64,000 nucleotides of DNA from Abyssicoccus albus (lineage in GTDB: Bacteria > Bacillota > Bacilli > Staphylococcales > Abyssicoccaceae): assembly GCF_003815035.1 (NCBI RefSeq), contig NZ_RKRK01000002.1:1-64000 (forward strand), in the 5' to 3' direction. Position numbers and translations under genes: made by a program. Shown one piece after another: positions 9,024 to 18,406 of the stretch. The number at the start of each line of letters is the position of its first letter. Position 1 is the stretch's first letter. The notes beneath the pieces are model-generated. The model saw only the letters and a list, made by a program, of their open reading frames with translations. It ran no database searches and was not told the origin of the DNA.

Positions 9024-9100
9024 GGTATATATTAATGTGAATTGATTTTTAAAATGATCCCATCTTTAATGTTTAATGATAAAAATAAGAAGTGAACACT

Positions 9101-9304
9101 GTGACAAAAAAGTTAACCCGCTCAACGACTGATTCTATGATCGCTGGTGTGTGTGGTGGTATTGCAGAATACTTCGACTGGGATGTTAGTATTGTTCGTA
9201 TTGCTACCGTTGTATTAGCATTACTTACGACGAATTTTCCGTTAATTATTGTCTATATTATTGTAGCTGTAATTTTACCAAAAGATACAGATATTATTGA
9301 ATAA
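9101..9304 (+). CDS. PspC-domain small membrane protein
   Basis: About 67 residues. The PspC signature (SMIAGVCGGIAEYFDWD) is followed by two hydrophobic segments (about 27-45 and 47-60). The family comprises small envelope-stress proteins; the exact role here is unknown. The GTG at 9101 is preferred because AAGAAGTGA ends 5 nt upstream; a GTG at 9092 lies within that site. A terminator follows. A GGGTAT element at 9023-9028 is a weak SigB -10 candidate. Confidence 0.8.
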   Translation: MTKKLTRSTTDSMIAGVCGGIAEYFDWDVSIVRIATVVLALLTTNFPLIIVYIIVAVILPKDTDIIE

Positions 9305-9313
9305 TTGTTATAG

Positions 9314-9340
9314 GAGACACGTTTATCGTGTCTTTTTTTA
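9314..9340 (+). terminator. Terminator after the PspC gene
   Basis: The stem GAGACACG pairs with CGTGTCTT across a TTTAT loop, then a T-run. Confidence 0.88.
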
Positions 9341-9444
9341 TGTTAATACTCAAGATTTGCAATATAGAATAAAACAGGGTAAAATTATCTTTAATTCAAG
9401 ATAAAATTGATGTGTATATTAATATAATGTTACAGGGGGATTAT

Positions 9445-10407
9445 ATGAAACAACTAAAAGGAATACACCATGTTACAGCGATTACGAGTGATGCCGAAAA
9501 AATATATGAATTTTTTACTCACATTTTGGGGTTAAGGTTAGTGAAAAAAACAGTGAACCAAGATGATATTCATACATATCATTTATTCTTTGCAGATGAT
9601 ATAGGCAGTGCAGGTACAGATATGACATTTTTTGATTTCCCGGGAATATCGAAAGGACGTCATGGTCGTAACGAAATACAAAGAACATACTTCAGAGTAC
9701 AGTCAGATGCAGCGCTATTATATTGGAAACAAAGGTTTGAAACATATCATGTAGAACATGAAGATATTGTTAAACAATTCGGAGTAAATGTATTACCGTT
9801 TGAAGATTTTGATGGACAACTTTATGCATTGATATCGGATGAAGGTCAAACTGGAGTTGCACCTGGAACACCTTGGAAAGACGGACCTATTGAACAACAA
9901 ATGGCGATTGTAGGTTTAGGACCAGTCGTATTAAATGTAAGTCAAGTTGATCATATGGAGGAAATTTTGAAACAAGTATATGAAATGAATCTAATTCAAA
10001 AAGAAGATCATATGTCATTATTTGAAATGGGTGAAGGTGGTAATGGTGCACGAGTTATCATTCAAAAGAATGAAGATGAATTAGGTGCTATCAATGGATA
10101 TGGCACTGTGCACCATGTAGCATTTAGAGTAGATAATACTGAACAACTTTATGAATGGATAAATAGATATAATGAAGTAGGATTACCAAATTCAGGTTAT
10201 GTCGATCGTTTTTACTTTAAATCGTTATACGCAAGAATACCGAATGGCATTTTATTTGAAATTGCTACTGATGGTCCGGGTTTTATGGAAGATGAACCAT
10301 ATGAAACGTTAGGGGAGACATTATCATTGCCACCAAAATTAGAACCGAATAGACAACTCATTGAATCAGAAGTGCGACATATTGACACAATATATAAAAA
10401 GAAATAA
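9445..10407 (+). CDS. Ring-cleaving dioxygenase, MhqO-like (VOC superfamily)
   Basis: A 320-residue protein with two glyoxalase/VOC modules. The first begins GIHHVTAIT with the first metal-ligand histidine. The second carries GTVHHVAFR and, near the end, LFEIATDGPG with the glutamate ligand. This matches the MhqO/MhqA type that opens quinone or catechol rings in quinone detoxification. The ATG at 9445 is chosen because CAGGGGGA precedes it; the upstream 11 codons from 9412 lack a site. No MhqR regulator is nearby. Confidence 0.85.
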   Translation: MKQLKGIHHVTAITSDAEKIYEFFTHILGLRLVKKTVNQDDIHTYHLFFADDIGSAGTDMTFFDFPGISKGRHGRNEIQRTYFRVQSDAALLYWKQRFETYHVEHEDIVKQFGVNVLPFEDFDGQLYALISDEGQTGVAPGTPWKDGPIEQQMAIVGLGPVVLNVSQVDHMEEILKQVYEMNLIQKEDHMSLFEMGEGGNGARVIIQKNEDELGAINGYGTVHHVAFRVDNTEQLYEWINRYNEVGLPNSGYVDRFYFKSLYARIPNGILFEIATDGPGFMEDEPYETLGETLSLPPKLEPNRQLIESEVRHIDTIYKKK

Positions 10408-10442
10408 AGTTAGAGTATTAATGAATTTTTGGAGTGTATTGT

Positions 10443-11201
10443 ATGGATATGTTGGCTTATTTTTTAATATTTTTTATTGGAATTTTTGTAGGTTTTATTA
10501 ATATTGTATCTGCAGGTGGTTCATTGATTGCACTACCTGCTTTGATCTTTTTTGGTTTGCCATCTCAAACAGCGAATGGGACAAATCGTGTCGCAATTTT
10601 TTTCCAAAACTTATCAGCAATTTATGAATTCAATCGACATGGCTTATTAAGATGGAAACTTTCAATTTTAGTTGCCATTCCTACGACCATTGGATCAATC
10701 GTTGGGGCTAAATTTGCAGTAGATTTACCAGACGAAATTTTCAACAGAATACTAGCTATTGTAATGATTTTAGTATTATTCGTCATATTTATTAAACCTC
10801 AAAAATTCATTAACCAAGAAAGAGAACATTTAACTAAATTGATGTATGTCACTCTATGTATAGTCTTTTTCTTTATTGGAATTTATGGTGGTGTTATTCA
10901 AGCGGCAGTAGGATTCTTATTTATCATAGCATTTAGAATATTTATGCCAACGTTAAGTTATGCTGAAATTCAAAGCTTGAAAACTTTGATTATTACAATA
11001 TACTTGTTAATTTCAACAGTGATTTTTGTAATAGAAGGACATGTTCATCTAGGCTATGTTGTCGCACTTGGCTTAGGTAATGTGATTGGAGCTTATTATG
11101 GCGGTAAATTCACCGCAACAGTTGAAGAGAAATATTTAAATATTGTGATGGCTGTTATTGTTATTGGGCTTGCGATTAAGTTATTAATTGATTCATTATA
11201 A
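10443..11201 (+). CDS. TSUP-family (TauE/SafE) membrane transporter
   Basis: A 252-residue protein with about eight membrane helices and the family's two repeated halves. The N-terminal motif GFINIVSAGGSLIALPAL and the second-half GVIQAAVGFLF are typical of TauE/SafE exporters, which move sulfite, sulfonates or other small anions. Substrate is not readable from sequence. The ATG at 10443 is preferred, since GGAG at 10431-10434 lies 8 nt upstream. Confidence 0.85.
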   Translation: MDMLAYFLIFFIGIFVGFINIVSAGGSLIALPALIFFGLPSQTANGTNRVAIFFQNLSAIYEFNRHGLLRWKLSILVAIPTTIGSIVGAKFAVDLPDEIFNRILAIVMILVLFVIFIKPQKFINQEREHLTKLMYVTLCIVFFFIGIYGGVIQAAVGFLFIIAFRIFMPTLSYAEIQSLKTLIITIYLLISTVIFVIEGHVHLGYVVALGLGNVIGAYYGGKFTATVEEKYLNIVMAVIVIGLAIKLLIDSL

Positions 11202-11216
11202 TGAATCTATGAAAAT

Positions 11217-11264
11217 AAATAAGACTTCAGTTTGTGATGAGTACTTACAAACTGAGGTCTTATT
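11217..11264. terminator. Bidirectional terminator
   Basis: A stem of AAGACTTCAGTTTGT with ACAAACTGAGGTCTTA, with flanking A- and T-rich stretches, between convergent genes. Confidence 0.85.
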
Positions 11265-11321
11265 TGGTTAAACTTATGCATTTTTAAAATATTCAATATG
11301 ATTCAATACAACTAGTGAGGA

Positions 11322-12023
11322 TTAGATTAAAGCGATGATGATTACGAACCAGCATACATTTACAATTTCAATAATACCGATTTTCTTCATCGGTAGACCT
11401 TGCCCATAAAAGACAATTGATCTAATTAATGAAGGTAGAAAAGCTAATAGATATAGAGGGTGTATAAAAATTACAGCAATTAATGCGATGGAATGATATA
11501 CCCAACTGTAAAGTTTATACTGAGGGTTATTCTTTTCTCGAATCATTGTTTTAACAAAAAAGACTGTACCTATAAAGAACAGCATTGTTAAAATAAAAAC
11601 TTCGAAATGAAGTGCTTGATTTCCGATCCAACCACTCATTAAGCCACCAATTGCAAAGTTGGTTATACCCGCTATATCGTTCCATATTAGTCGGTCTTTT
11701 TTAGATATTGAAAAATATAGGTTCATGATGATAAATGGAATCATCGATAAATAGAAATAGATTAACTGAGGATAATTTACAATAATGATGCATGTAATGA
11801 CTGTTGTAACAATACATAACAACAAACCAGACTTTAAGTAAGGAATACGTTTCTTTCTTTTTTTAAAGTAAAAAAGGATATGATCGAAAGTCATAAATGA
11901 TAAAGTCCAGGTGATAACAAATAAAAGATGGTACCAATTCACGTTTGAAAATATAATGCCAAGTATTATTGGTGCAAATATCATTGCCCACACACCATGT
12001 TGACTTTGCTTTTTGAATTTCAT
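11322..12023 (-). CDS. YwiC-like membrane protein
   Basis: A 233-residue protein of eight or so hydrophobic segments. Its N-terminus KKQSQHGVWAMIFAPIILG is the mark of the YwiC-like family, whose function is unknown. The ATG at 12023 is used because GAGGTGA then sits 6 nt upstream; the ATG at 12029 abuts the site. Monocistronic and divergent from the symporter at 12200. Confidence 0.8.
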   Translation of the reverse strand: MKFKKQSQHGVWAMIFAPIILGIIFSNVNWYHLLFVITWTLSFMTFDHILFYFKKRKKRIPYLKSGLLLCIVTTVITCIIIVNYPQLIYFYLSMIPFIIMNLYFSISKKDRLIWNDIAGITNFAIGGLMSGWIGNQALHFEVFILTMLFFIGTVFFVKTMIREKNNPQYKLYSWVYHSIALIAVIFIHPLYLLAFLPSLIRSIVFYGQGLPMKKIGIIEIVNVCWFVIIIALI

Positions 12024-12110
12024 AATCATTCACCTCATCTATATTGTAAAGTAATTCACAAGTTTAATGGTGTCAAAAAGATGACAATTAAATATATCTA
12101 TTTCAAAACA

Positions 12111-12124
12111 TAGAAAACGCTTTC
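12111..12124. promoter_or_regulatory. Putative cre (CcpA) site before the DAACS symporter
   Basis: TAGAAAACGCTTTC matches the cre consensus WTGWAARCGYWWWC at 13 of 14 positions, the exception being A for T at position 2. It lies about 76 nt upstream of the symporter start, in the gap it shares with the divergent YwiC-like gene. Confidence 0.55.
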
Positions 12125-12199
12125 GAAGTAATATTTTAAATTATTGAATTATATGATAAATTAAGGGTACACAATTTATGAATGACGGGGTATAACATA

Positions 12200-13342
12200 A
12201 TGAAGTTAATCGTTAAATTATTATCAGGTATTATTATAGGGGTTTTGATTGGACTTATTGATATTGAATGGCTTACACGAGCAATGGTTACATTTAAAGG
12301 GATTTTCGGGCAATTTATTAACTATTTAATTCCTCTCATTATCTTATTCTTTATTGGTGCAGGGATTACATCTGTTGGAAAAGATGGCGGGAAGTTGTTA
12401 GGCATGACTGTTGGTGTTGCATATACTTCTACAATTATTGCAGGATTATTTGCAATGATTGTTGCATATACACTAATGCCTATCATTGCTAAAGGAGGAA
12501 AGGTACCTAGCGAAGCAGAGGCGATTGAACCGTTTTTTAATTTTGAGTTTGATCCATTAATGGGCGTTCTAACAGCATTAATTACAGCATTCTTATTTGG
12601 TATTTATGCAATTAAGACTGAGTCTAATATGATTGTAACGTTGTTTAAAGAAGGTAGTAAGATTACAGAAGTCGTTATTGAATATATTTTAATTCCATTC
12701 TTACCAATTTACATCGCTGGTATTTTTGCAGAAATGACAGCGCAAGGTACTGTAATGTCGGTTATGAAAGTATTTGGTTTCGTCTTAATTGCTGCTATTA
12801 TAATGCATTGGATTTGGTTAACAGTGTTGTATTTTACAGCAGGATTTTTGCGTAAAGAAAACCCATTAAATCTTGTGAAAAATATGTTGCCAGCATACTT
12901 TACAGCATTAGGTACAATGAGTAGTGCAGCGACAATTCCAGTAACTTTAACTCAAGCAAAAAGTAATGGTGTCAGTGAAGGAGTTGCGAACTTTTCAATA
13001 CCATTGCTTGCAACAATCCATTTATCAGGGTCAACGATTACACTTGTAAGTTGTACTACTGCAGCAATGCTTGTTTTGCCACAATTGGATTTAGTTAGTA
13101 TTCCAACAATGATTGGCTTCATATTAATGCTTGGGATTATCATGATCGCAGCACCAGGTGTACCTGGTGGATCAGTTATGGCCGCAAGTGGAATTTTGGC
13201 TTCAATTCTAGGCTTCGGTGAAGGTGCTATAGGACTGATGATTGCTCTTTATATGGCTCAGGATGGTTTTGGTACTGCAACAAACGTAACTGGTGACGGC
13301 GCAATCAGTTTAATTGTGGATCATTTCCGTAAAGATGTTTGA
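12200..13342 (+). CDS. Dicarboxylate/amino acid:cation symporter (DAACS family)
   Basis: A 380-residue membrane protein, slightly short for the GltP/GltT/DctA family. It has the family's hairpin motif in the form GTMSSAATIPVTL, and a substrate/cation loop near the end (DGFGTATNVTGDGA) in place of the usual NMDGT and NxxGD order. It probably imports an acidic amino acid or C4-dicarboxylate with sodium or protons. The ATG at 12200 follows ACGGGGT; the ORF opens further at 12182 without a site. Followed by a terminator. Confidence 0.87.
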   Translation: MKLIVKLLSGIIIGVLIGLIDIEWLTRAMVTFKGIFGQFINYLIPLIILFFIGAGITSVGKDGGKLLGMTVGVAYTSTIIAGLFAMIVAYTLMPIIAKGGKVPSEAEAIEPFFNFEFDPLMGVLTALITAFLFGIYAIKTESNMIVTLFKEGSKITEVVIEYILIPFLPIYIAGIFAEMTAQGTVMSVMKVFGFVLIAAIIMHWIWLTVLYFTAGFLRKENPLNLVKNMLPAYFTALGTMSSAATIPVTLTQAKSNGVSEGVANFSIPLLATIHLSGSTITLVSCTTAAMLVLPQLDLVSIPTMIGFILMLGIIMIAAPGVPGGSVMAASGILASILGFGEGAIGLMIALYMAQDGFGTATNVTGDGAISLIVDHFRKDV

Positions 13343-13359
13343 TTTAAATATGATAATTC

Positions 13360-13401
13360 AAAAATGCAATTAATCTTAATACAAGATTGATTGCATTTTT
13401 T
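13360..13401 (+). terminator. Terminator after the DAACS symporter
   Basis: The stem AAAAATGCAATTAATCTT pairs with AAGATTGATTGCATTTTT (one G-T pair), then T. Confidence 0.85.
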
Positions 13402-13474
13402 TATTCAAAGTCATCGAAATCATTCTAAGAAAGATTTATAATATGTTATATAAATAACTAAAGGCGGCTTTATC

Positions 13475-14626
13475 ATGCTAAAAATATATATATTAATTTG
13501 GATTGCATTTATGGATTTATTTATCCAATTACCCATCATCACTCCGTTTTCATTGCAATTAGGAGCATCCCATGAATTTGCTGCATTCATTGTAAGTATA
13601 TACTCCTTAACTAATTTAATAGGTAATGTTATTGGAGGTATATTGTCAGATCGATATGGTCGAAAAAGAATTGTATTAATGACTTTATTAATACTTTTAC
13701 CATCAATGTGTTTATATCTATTAATTAACTCAGCAGAACAATTGCTATTGCTAAGAGGATTACATGGATTATTTGCAGGTGTATTAACACCGGTGTTGTT
13801 TGCATGGCTAGGTGATTTAGAACATATAAAAGAATTAAAGCATAAAGCGTCAGGAAGTGGAATTGCTATTGGTGTTGCTGCAATTACTGGCCCAATGATT
13901 GGTGGAATTGTATCAAGTAATGAATCATATCATTCAGTGTATTATATTCAGCTAGCTTTATTTATAATCATGGCCATAATTGTGATGACTGAAGCAAAAC
14001 AAAATATTTCTAACAGATCAATCGATCAGAAGAAAAGTGATCAAGTGATCTCAATTCATTTTAAACATATTTTAAAACCGCCACTTGTTTTGGCATACAT
14101 TGTTGCATTTTCTTTAATGCTTGCAAATGGTGCATTGACTTATCACTTACCGATTACAGTGGAAAATATGAATTTGTCATCGAAGTTTACAGGTATTTTA
14201 TTAACAATCTATGGTTTAATTGCAATTATGCTATTTATCAAAGGTATTCATAAACCTTCTTTTAAGGTTTTAAGTAGAAATATGTTGTTCGGTCAAACAG
14301 TTTTGATTGTATGTATGATTGCTTTACAATTTACATCGACACTCATTATTGCAGTGTTTACTATGACAATTTATGGGGTCGGTTTTGCGATGATTTTTAT
14401 GTCAATGAATAAAATGATTAGCTTATATACTAGCCACCATAATAGAGGATTGGCAAATGGTATATTGTACGCTGCATTTAGTATTGGATCTATCGTCGGG
14501 GCACTTGTCAGCGGAGTGTTTACAAAGTTTAATTTAGGGTTTATAAGTATAGGATGTATTATCGTACTTTGTTTAACTATATTAACTTTAATTATAATGA
14601 AAGAAGGTCAACGATATGAAACATAA
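13475..14626 (+). CDS. MFS transporter
   Basis: A 383-residue, 12-helix major facilitator protein. The helix 2-3 loop has GGILSDRYGRKRIV, the MFS signature. The family member nearest by eye is the drug/proton antiporter type, but substrate is not readable. AAGGCGG precedes the ATG. Its last 11 nt overlap the start of the next gene, so the two are translated together. Confidence 0.85.
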   Translation: MLKIYILIWIAFMDLFIQLPIITPFSLQLGASHEFAAFIVSIYSLTNLIGNVIGGILSDRYGRKRIVLMTLLILLPSMCLYLLINSAEQLLLLRGLHGLFAGVLTPVLFAWLGDLEHIKELKHKASGSGIAIGVAAITGPMIGGIVSSNESYHSVYYIQLALFIIMAIIVMTEAKQNISNRSIDQKKSDQVISIHFKHILKPPLVLAYIVAFSLMLANGALTYHLPITVENMNLSSKFTGILLTIYGLIAIMLFIKGIHKPSFKVLSRNMLFGQTVLIVCMIALQFTSTLIIAVFTMTIYGVGFAMIFMSMNKMISLYTSHHNRGLANGILYAAFSIGSIVGALVSGVFTKFNLGFISIGCIIVLCLTILTLIIMKEGQRYET

Positions 14627-15515
14627 AGTCTTTATGCCTGGCGTTGTAGGTCATATTGGTAGGGAATTAAAGGAACAACTTAAACATAATTATGAGATAG
14701 TTACTTTAAGTAGTCGTGACTTGCCACCAACAGAGCATATAACTTATCTAAAAAGAGATATCTTCTCATTACGTGAAATGGAAAAGGCATTAAAAGGAAT
14801 TCATACTGTCATTTTTTTTGAAGATCCTATTATGCGAAATGCGCGTAAAATTCAAGGCAAGTTTGAAGATTTGTATCTACTCATTGCGGATAATATCGCG
14901 CGTGCTGCGGAATATAACAATGTCTGCCAAATTATATATGTGACAGAAAATGTACCATATGATGCTGTTGTTCAGTGCTTGGAATCTTATTCAACGCCTG
15001 TTCAGAAAACAAGTATAAAGGTTAGTAGACGACCAAAAATGTTAAACATGAAAGTTGATAGTAAAAATTCAATGCGAAGTGTTCATAAGTTTATTATGCC
15101 AGAAAATATGGATATTGAAGATATAGCAATGCATTATTTTAGTTGGTTAAAAGAGAGTGGACATCAATTTATCAACGTTGAACAAACTGAAAATGATGTA
15201 AAAATTTCTTTTAAAGCTAATAATGAATCATTGCTCCATTTATCATATGTAGATAGGCGCTCCAAAGAAGGGATTGTAAGGTACGACATCGTTGGTGGGA
15301 AACTAGAAAATAAACAATCCGAAAAGAGAGGGAGAATGGAATTCCGTGCTTTAAGAAGTGAGGATTCGTTCTTAATTGCTTTGCATGATTATGAACCAAG
15401 TCTTCCTTGGCATTTGTACTTGCTTACTCAAGCTAATTTTCATCAACTTGTTCAACTCGTTTATAGTGTAGAAATGCGCATTGTAAATTTTGAAACGTCA
15501 GGTCAATCAGTGTAG
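14616..15515 (+). CDS. NAD(P)-binding Rossmann-fold protein (atypical SDR/epimerase-like)
   Basis: A 299-residue cytoplasmic protein. Residues 1-130 resemble the N-terminus of NAD(P)H-binding epimerase-like proteins: MPGVVGHIGREL fits the glycine-rich GxxGxxG loop, and YLKRDIF and TVIFFEDP follow in expected places. The YxxxK catalytic pair is not recognisable, and the C-terminal half (150-299) is unlike a standard SDR. It may bind nucleotide without being an oxidoreductase. It overlaps the upstream MFS gene by 11 nt. Confidence 0.65.
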   Translation: MKHKVFMPGVVGHIGRELKEQLKHNYEIVTLSSRDLPPTEHITYLKRDIFSLREMEKALKGIHTVIFFEDPIMRNARKIQGKFEDLYLLIADNIARAAEYNNVCQIIYVTENVPYDAVVQCLESYSTPVQKTSIKVSRRPKMLNMKVDSKNSMRSVHKFIMPENMDIEDIAMHYFSWLKESGHQFINVEQTENDVKISFKANNESLLHLSYVDRRSKEGIVRYDIVGGKLENKQSEKRGRMEFRALRSEDSFLIALHDYEPSLPWHLYLLTQANFHQLVQLVYSVEMRIVNFETSGQSV

Positions 15516-15537
15516 AAGTTAAGAAATACATGCTATG

Positions 15538-15546
15538 TGATACAAT
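15538..15546 (+). promoter_or_regulatory. Extended -10 promoter before the BI-1 gene
   Basis: TGATACAAT fits an extended -10 element, 50 nt before the start codon. The -35 region is not clear. Confidence 0.4.
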
Positions 15547-15596
15547 ATCTGATATAAAGGAATGATATCATGGTGAAAATTTAAAGAGGTGATTGA

Positions 15597-16226
15597 ATGG
15601 TAGAGAGTACTCTTAGTACGGGTGTTTCGAAAAAAATTAAAATGACATGGTTTTATTTTATATATTATTGGTTGATTTTTGGTGTCGGAGCTTTTTTTGG
15701 ACAGTTTTTACCGGCAGAGTATAGACCAACCGTTCACATGGTTTTATTTGGTATTGTCATGGTATCATTCTTCGTGAGAATATCAAAAACTTTTAATTTA
15801 GTGATATCACATTTATACGCGTTACTATTAGGCGTTTTGAGTTACACAACATTCACTATGTATATGCATAATTTAGGTGAATCATTATTTTACAAAAATA
15901 TTGGTGTAGCCATTGCGACGTTTATCGTTGCAGGGATTATTGGATATTTCATCATTGATGATGCAGCAGGATGGGGTAAGTTTTTATTTGTTGGCTTAAT
16001 CGCATTGATTTTTGGAAGTTTAGTCGGTTTCTTTATTCAAATTCCTTATTTCTATCTAGCATTAAATATCTTTGCTTTGTTTTTGTATATATTATATACA
16101 ATGTATGATTTTAATAGAATTAAGCATAATCGCTATTCACCACGAGAAATGGGATTTAATCTATTTGTCAACTTAGTGATGATTATTAAGAGAGTACTAT
16201 ATTTTGCTAATAAGTTTAAAAGATGA
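15597..16226 (+). CDS. Bax inhibitor-1/YetJ-like membrane protein
   Basis: A 209-residue protein with seven hydrophobic segments. The last reads FLYILYTMYDFNRIKH, which matches the BI-1 family's final helix with its aspartate and arginine. Bacterial members such as YetJ form pH-sensitive calcium leak channels; that activity is inferred here. GAGGTGA precedes the ATG at 15597 by 4 nt. Confidence 0.75.
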   Translation: MVESTLSTGVSKKIKMTWFYFIYYWLIFGVGAFFGQFLPAEYRPTVHMVLFGIVMVSFFVRISKTFNLVISHLYALLLGVLSYTTFTMYMHNLGESLFYKNIGVAIATFIVAGIIGYFIIDDAAGWGKFLFVGLIALIFGSLVGFFIQIPYFYLALNIFALFLYILYTMYDFNRIKHNRYSPREMGFNLFVNLVMIIKRVLYFANKFKR

Positions 16227-16287
16227 TTTTAAAACAATGTTATAATAAAACAATGAAATATTACGAATAGAGAAAGAGATGAATGAA

Positions 16288-17001
16288 ATGGGACGTAAAT
16301 GGAATAATATAAAAGAGAAAAAAGCACAAAAAGATAAAAACACTTCTAGAATTTATGCTAAATTTGGTCGTGAAATCTATGTGGCAGCGAAGAAAGGAGA
16401 GCCAGATCCTGAGTCAAATCAAGCACTAAAGGCGGTATTGGATCGTGCCAAAACTTATTCAGTGCCAAAGCATATTATAGATAAAGCAATAGATAAAGCG
16501 AAAGGGAATGTTGAAGAAACTTTCGATGAACTTCGTTATGAAGGATTTGGACCGGCTGGAAGTATGATTATCGTTGATGCATTAACAAACAATGTGAATC
16601 GTACAGCAAGTGACGTAAGAGCTGCTTTTGGTAAAAATGGTGGTAATATGGGCCAAAGCGGTTCTGTATCTTATTTATTTGATGACCTATGCGTATTTGG
16701 AATTAAAGGATTTAGTGAAGACGAAGTGCTTGAATGGATGTTAGAAGCAGAAATTGATGTAGAAGAAATTGAATTACAAGACGATACGCTCATCATTACG
16801 GCGCCTTTTGAACAATTCCATAGTGTTCGAGATACATTAGAGCAAAATGGTGTGGAAACATTCGAAATTGCAGAGAGAAACTTAGCTGCACAAAGTGAAT
16901 TGAAATTATCAGATGATGATATGCAGACGTTTGAACAGTTAATTGATGCTCTAGAAGAATTAGAAGATGTTCAAAATGTGTATCATAATGTGGATGAATA
17001 A
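16288..17001 (+). CDS. YebC/PmpR (TACO1) family protein
   Basis: A 237-residue protein of the YebC family (YeeN branch in Firmicutes), seen from [17 protein letters not shown], the [14 protein letters not shown] segment and the acidic C-terminus. Recent work ties the family to relieving ribosome stalling at proline stretches; older work calls it a transcription regulator. The ATG at 16288 gives the family's usual N-terminus; an in-frame ATG at 16279 is possible. A terminator follows. Confidence 0.9.
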   Translation: MGRKWNNIKEKKAQKDKNTSRIYAKFGREIYVAAKKGEPDPESNQALKAVLDRAKTYSVPKHIIDKAIDKAKGNVEETFDELRYEGFGPAGSMIIVDALTNNVNRTASDVRAAFGKNGGNMGQSGSVSYLFDDLCVFGIKGFSEDEVLEWMLEAEIDVEEIELQDDTLIITAPFEQFHSVRDTLEQNGVETFEIAERNLAAQSELKLSDDDMQTFEQLIDALEELEDVQNVYHNVDE

Positions 17002-17029
17002 AAATATTAATAAATATTAAATCAATGTA

Positions 17030-17065
17030 GAACAACAAACTTAAATCTAAGTTTGTTGTTTTTTT
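17030..17065 (+). terminator. Terminator after the YebC gene
   Basis: The stem AACAACAAACTTA pairs with TAAGTTTGTTGTT and is followed by T6. Confidence 0.9.
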
Positions 17066-17073
17066 ATATTTTA

Positions 17074-17100
17074 AACTGTATTATATTAAATAGTACAGTT
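17074..17100. promoter_or_regulatory. Inverted repeat, probable GntR operator
   Basis: AACTGTA (17074-17080) and TACAGTT (17094-17100) are perfect inverted arms around a 13-bp AT-rich spacer. They lie directly upstream of the GntR gene, where YtrA-subfamily regulators bind to control their own ABC-transporter operon. The spacer (TATATT-like) may serve as the -10. Confidence 0.6.
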
Positions 17101-17112
17101 AGTATAGAGTAG

Positions 17113-17520
17113 GTGATTAAAATATTCAATATAAATTCAATGTCCAAAGTACCAATCTATACACAATTGGTCGAAGAAATTCAAAAGCATATTCATCTCG
17201 GGTTACTACAACCTAATGAGAAGATCCCATCAGTTAGAGAATTAGCCCAAATGATCACAGTGAATCCTAATACGATTCAAAAAGCATACAGAGTGTTAGA
17301 AGAATCGGGATATATATATTCAATACCTGGTAAGGGGTCTTTTGTAAGCCGAGTGAAATCACATGTTTATGATGAACAACGACAGCAGCTTATCGATGAA
17401 CTGATCCCAATCGTTGAGAAAGCAAACTTATTAGACATAGATGTTAAAGATTTGATTTATGAGGTGACAAATAAAATCCAAAAAGAAGGGGCTGAAATAA
17501 ATGAATATCGAAATAAGTAA
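17113..17520 (+). CDS. GntR-family regulator, YtrA subfamily
   Basis: A 135-residue protein. Residues about 12-80 form a GntR winged helix (PIYTQLVEEIQKHI, then SVRELAQMITVNPNTIQKAY). The effector domain is the short helical tail typical of YtrA-type repressors. The GTG at 17113 is the only upstream start, but its ribosome site (AGAG at 17106-17109) is weak and close, so a leaderless or alternative start is possible. It overlaps the ABC ATPase by 20 nt. It probably represses the three-gene unit through the inverted repeat upstream. Confidence 0.85.
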   Translation: MIKIFNINSMSKVPIYTQLVEEIQKHIHLGLLQPNEKIPSVRELAQMITVNPNTIQKAYRVLEESGYIYSIPGKGSFVSRVKSHVYDEQRQQLIDELIPIVEKANLLDIDVKDLIYEVTNKIQKEGAEINEYRNK

Positions 17521-18406
17521 TTTGACGAAAACAATTGAAGGGCAAAAAGTGATTAATCATTTCAATTTATTGATATCAGAAGGAAGTATCCACGGTATAT
17601 TAGGATCCAATGGTGCAGGTAAAACGACAATGCTCAAAGTAATGGCGGGCTTATTAAAGGCAGAAATAGGGCAAGTAAATTTTGATGGTTGTTCTATATA
17701 TGACAACAGCGCATTGAAGCAAAAAGTAGTTTTTGTTCCTGATATTCCATATTTTTTTAGAGGTGCTTCATTACAAGATCAGCGTAAGTTTTATGAAAGA
17801 GTCTACCAATCATTTGATGGAAAAAGGTTTGAACAATTATGTGATATGTTCCAATTGGATGTAAAACAGCCCATTGCGTCTTTTAGTAAAGGGATGCAAA
17901 GACAAGCGTTGTTTATTTTAGTGTTAAGCATTAAAGCCGATATATTGTTATTAGATGAACCTTTTGATGGATTGGATCCAATTATACGTCAAAAGATTAA
18001 AAATTTACTTATTCAAGAAGTAAGTGAGAGATCTGTTACATTAGTGATTTCAAGTCATAACTTAAGAGAAGTCGAAGACTTATGCGATGCGGTCACAATT
18101 CTTCATTACGGTCAAAAGATTTATTCGAGTGCTATAGATACGATGAAAACTAATATTTGTAAACTGCAAATCGCATTTAGAAGTGATCCACCAAAAGCAT
18201 TATTTGATCAATTACAAATATATAAACAAACTAAAACAGGTCGTGTGTATACACTCTTAATACGTAAAGACAATAACATTGAGCAGATTATTACTCAATT
18301 TAATCCTCTCATGTATGACATTTTACCGTTAACTTTAGAAGAAATTTTCAGTTATGAAATGGGGGAAAGAGGATATGAAATTCACAACATCATATTGGAA
18401 TCGTAG
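17501..18406 (+). CDS. ABC transporter ATP-binding protein
   Basis: A 301-residue cytoplasmic ATPase. Walker A is GSNGAGKTT near residues 36-44. The signature SKGMQRQ is a variant of LSGGQ that is common in YtrB/PmtA-type subunits. Walker B is ILLLDEPFDGLD, and the switch histidine follows in SSHNLRE. GAAGGGG precedes the ATG. It overlaps its regulator upstream and its permease downstream by 32 nt, so all three are a coupled unit. Likely an exporter for lipid-like or peptide substrates by analogy with PmtR-controlled systems. Confidence 0.9.
   Translation: MNIEISNLTKTIEGQKVINHFNLLISEGSIHGILGSNGAGKTTMLKVMAGLLKAEIGQVNFDGCSIYDNSALKQKVVFVPDIPYFFRGASLQDQRKFYERVYQSFDGKRFEQLCDMFQLDVKQPIASFSKGMQRQALFILVLSIKADILLLDEPFDGLDPIIRQKIKNLLIQEVSERSVTLVISSHNLREVEDLCDAVTILHYGQKIYSSAIDTMKTNICKLQIAFRSDPPKALFDQLQIYKQTKTGRVYTLLIRKDNNIEQIITQFNPLMYDILPLTLEEIFSYEMGERGYEIHNIILES

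Noticed and set aside
12952-13143. Antisense ORF over the DAACS gene
   Set aside because: A shadow of the membrane protein's sense frame without a ribosome site.
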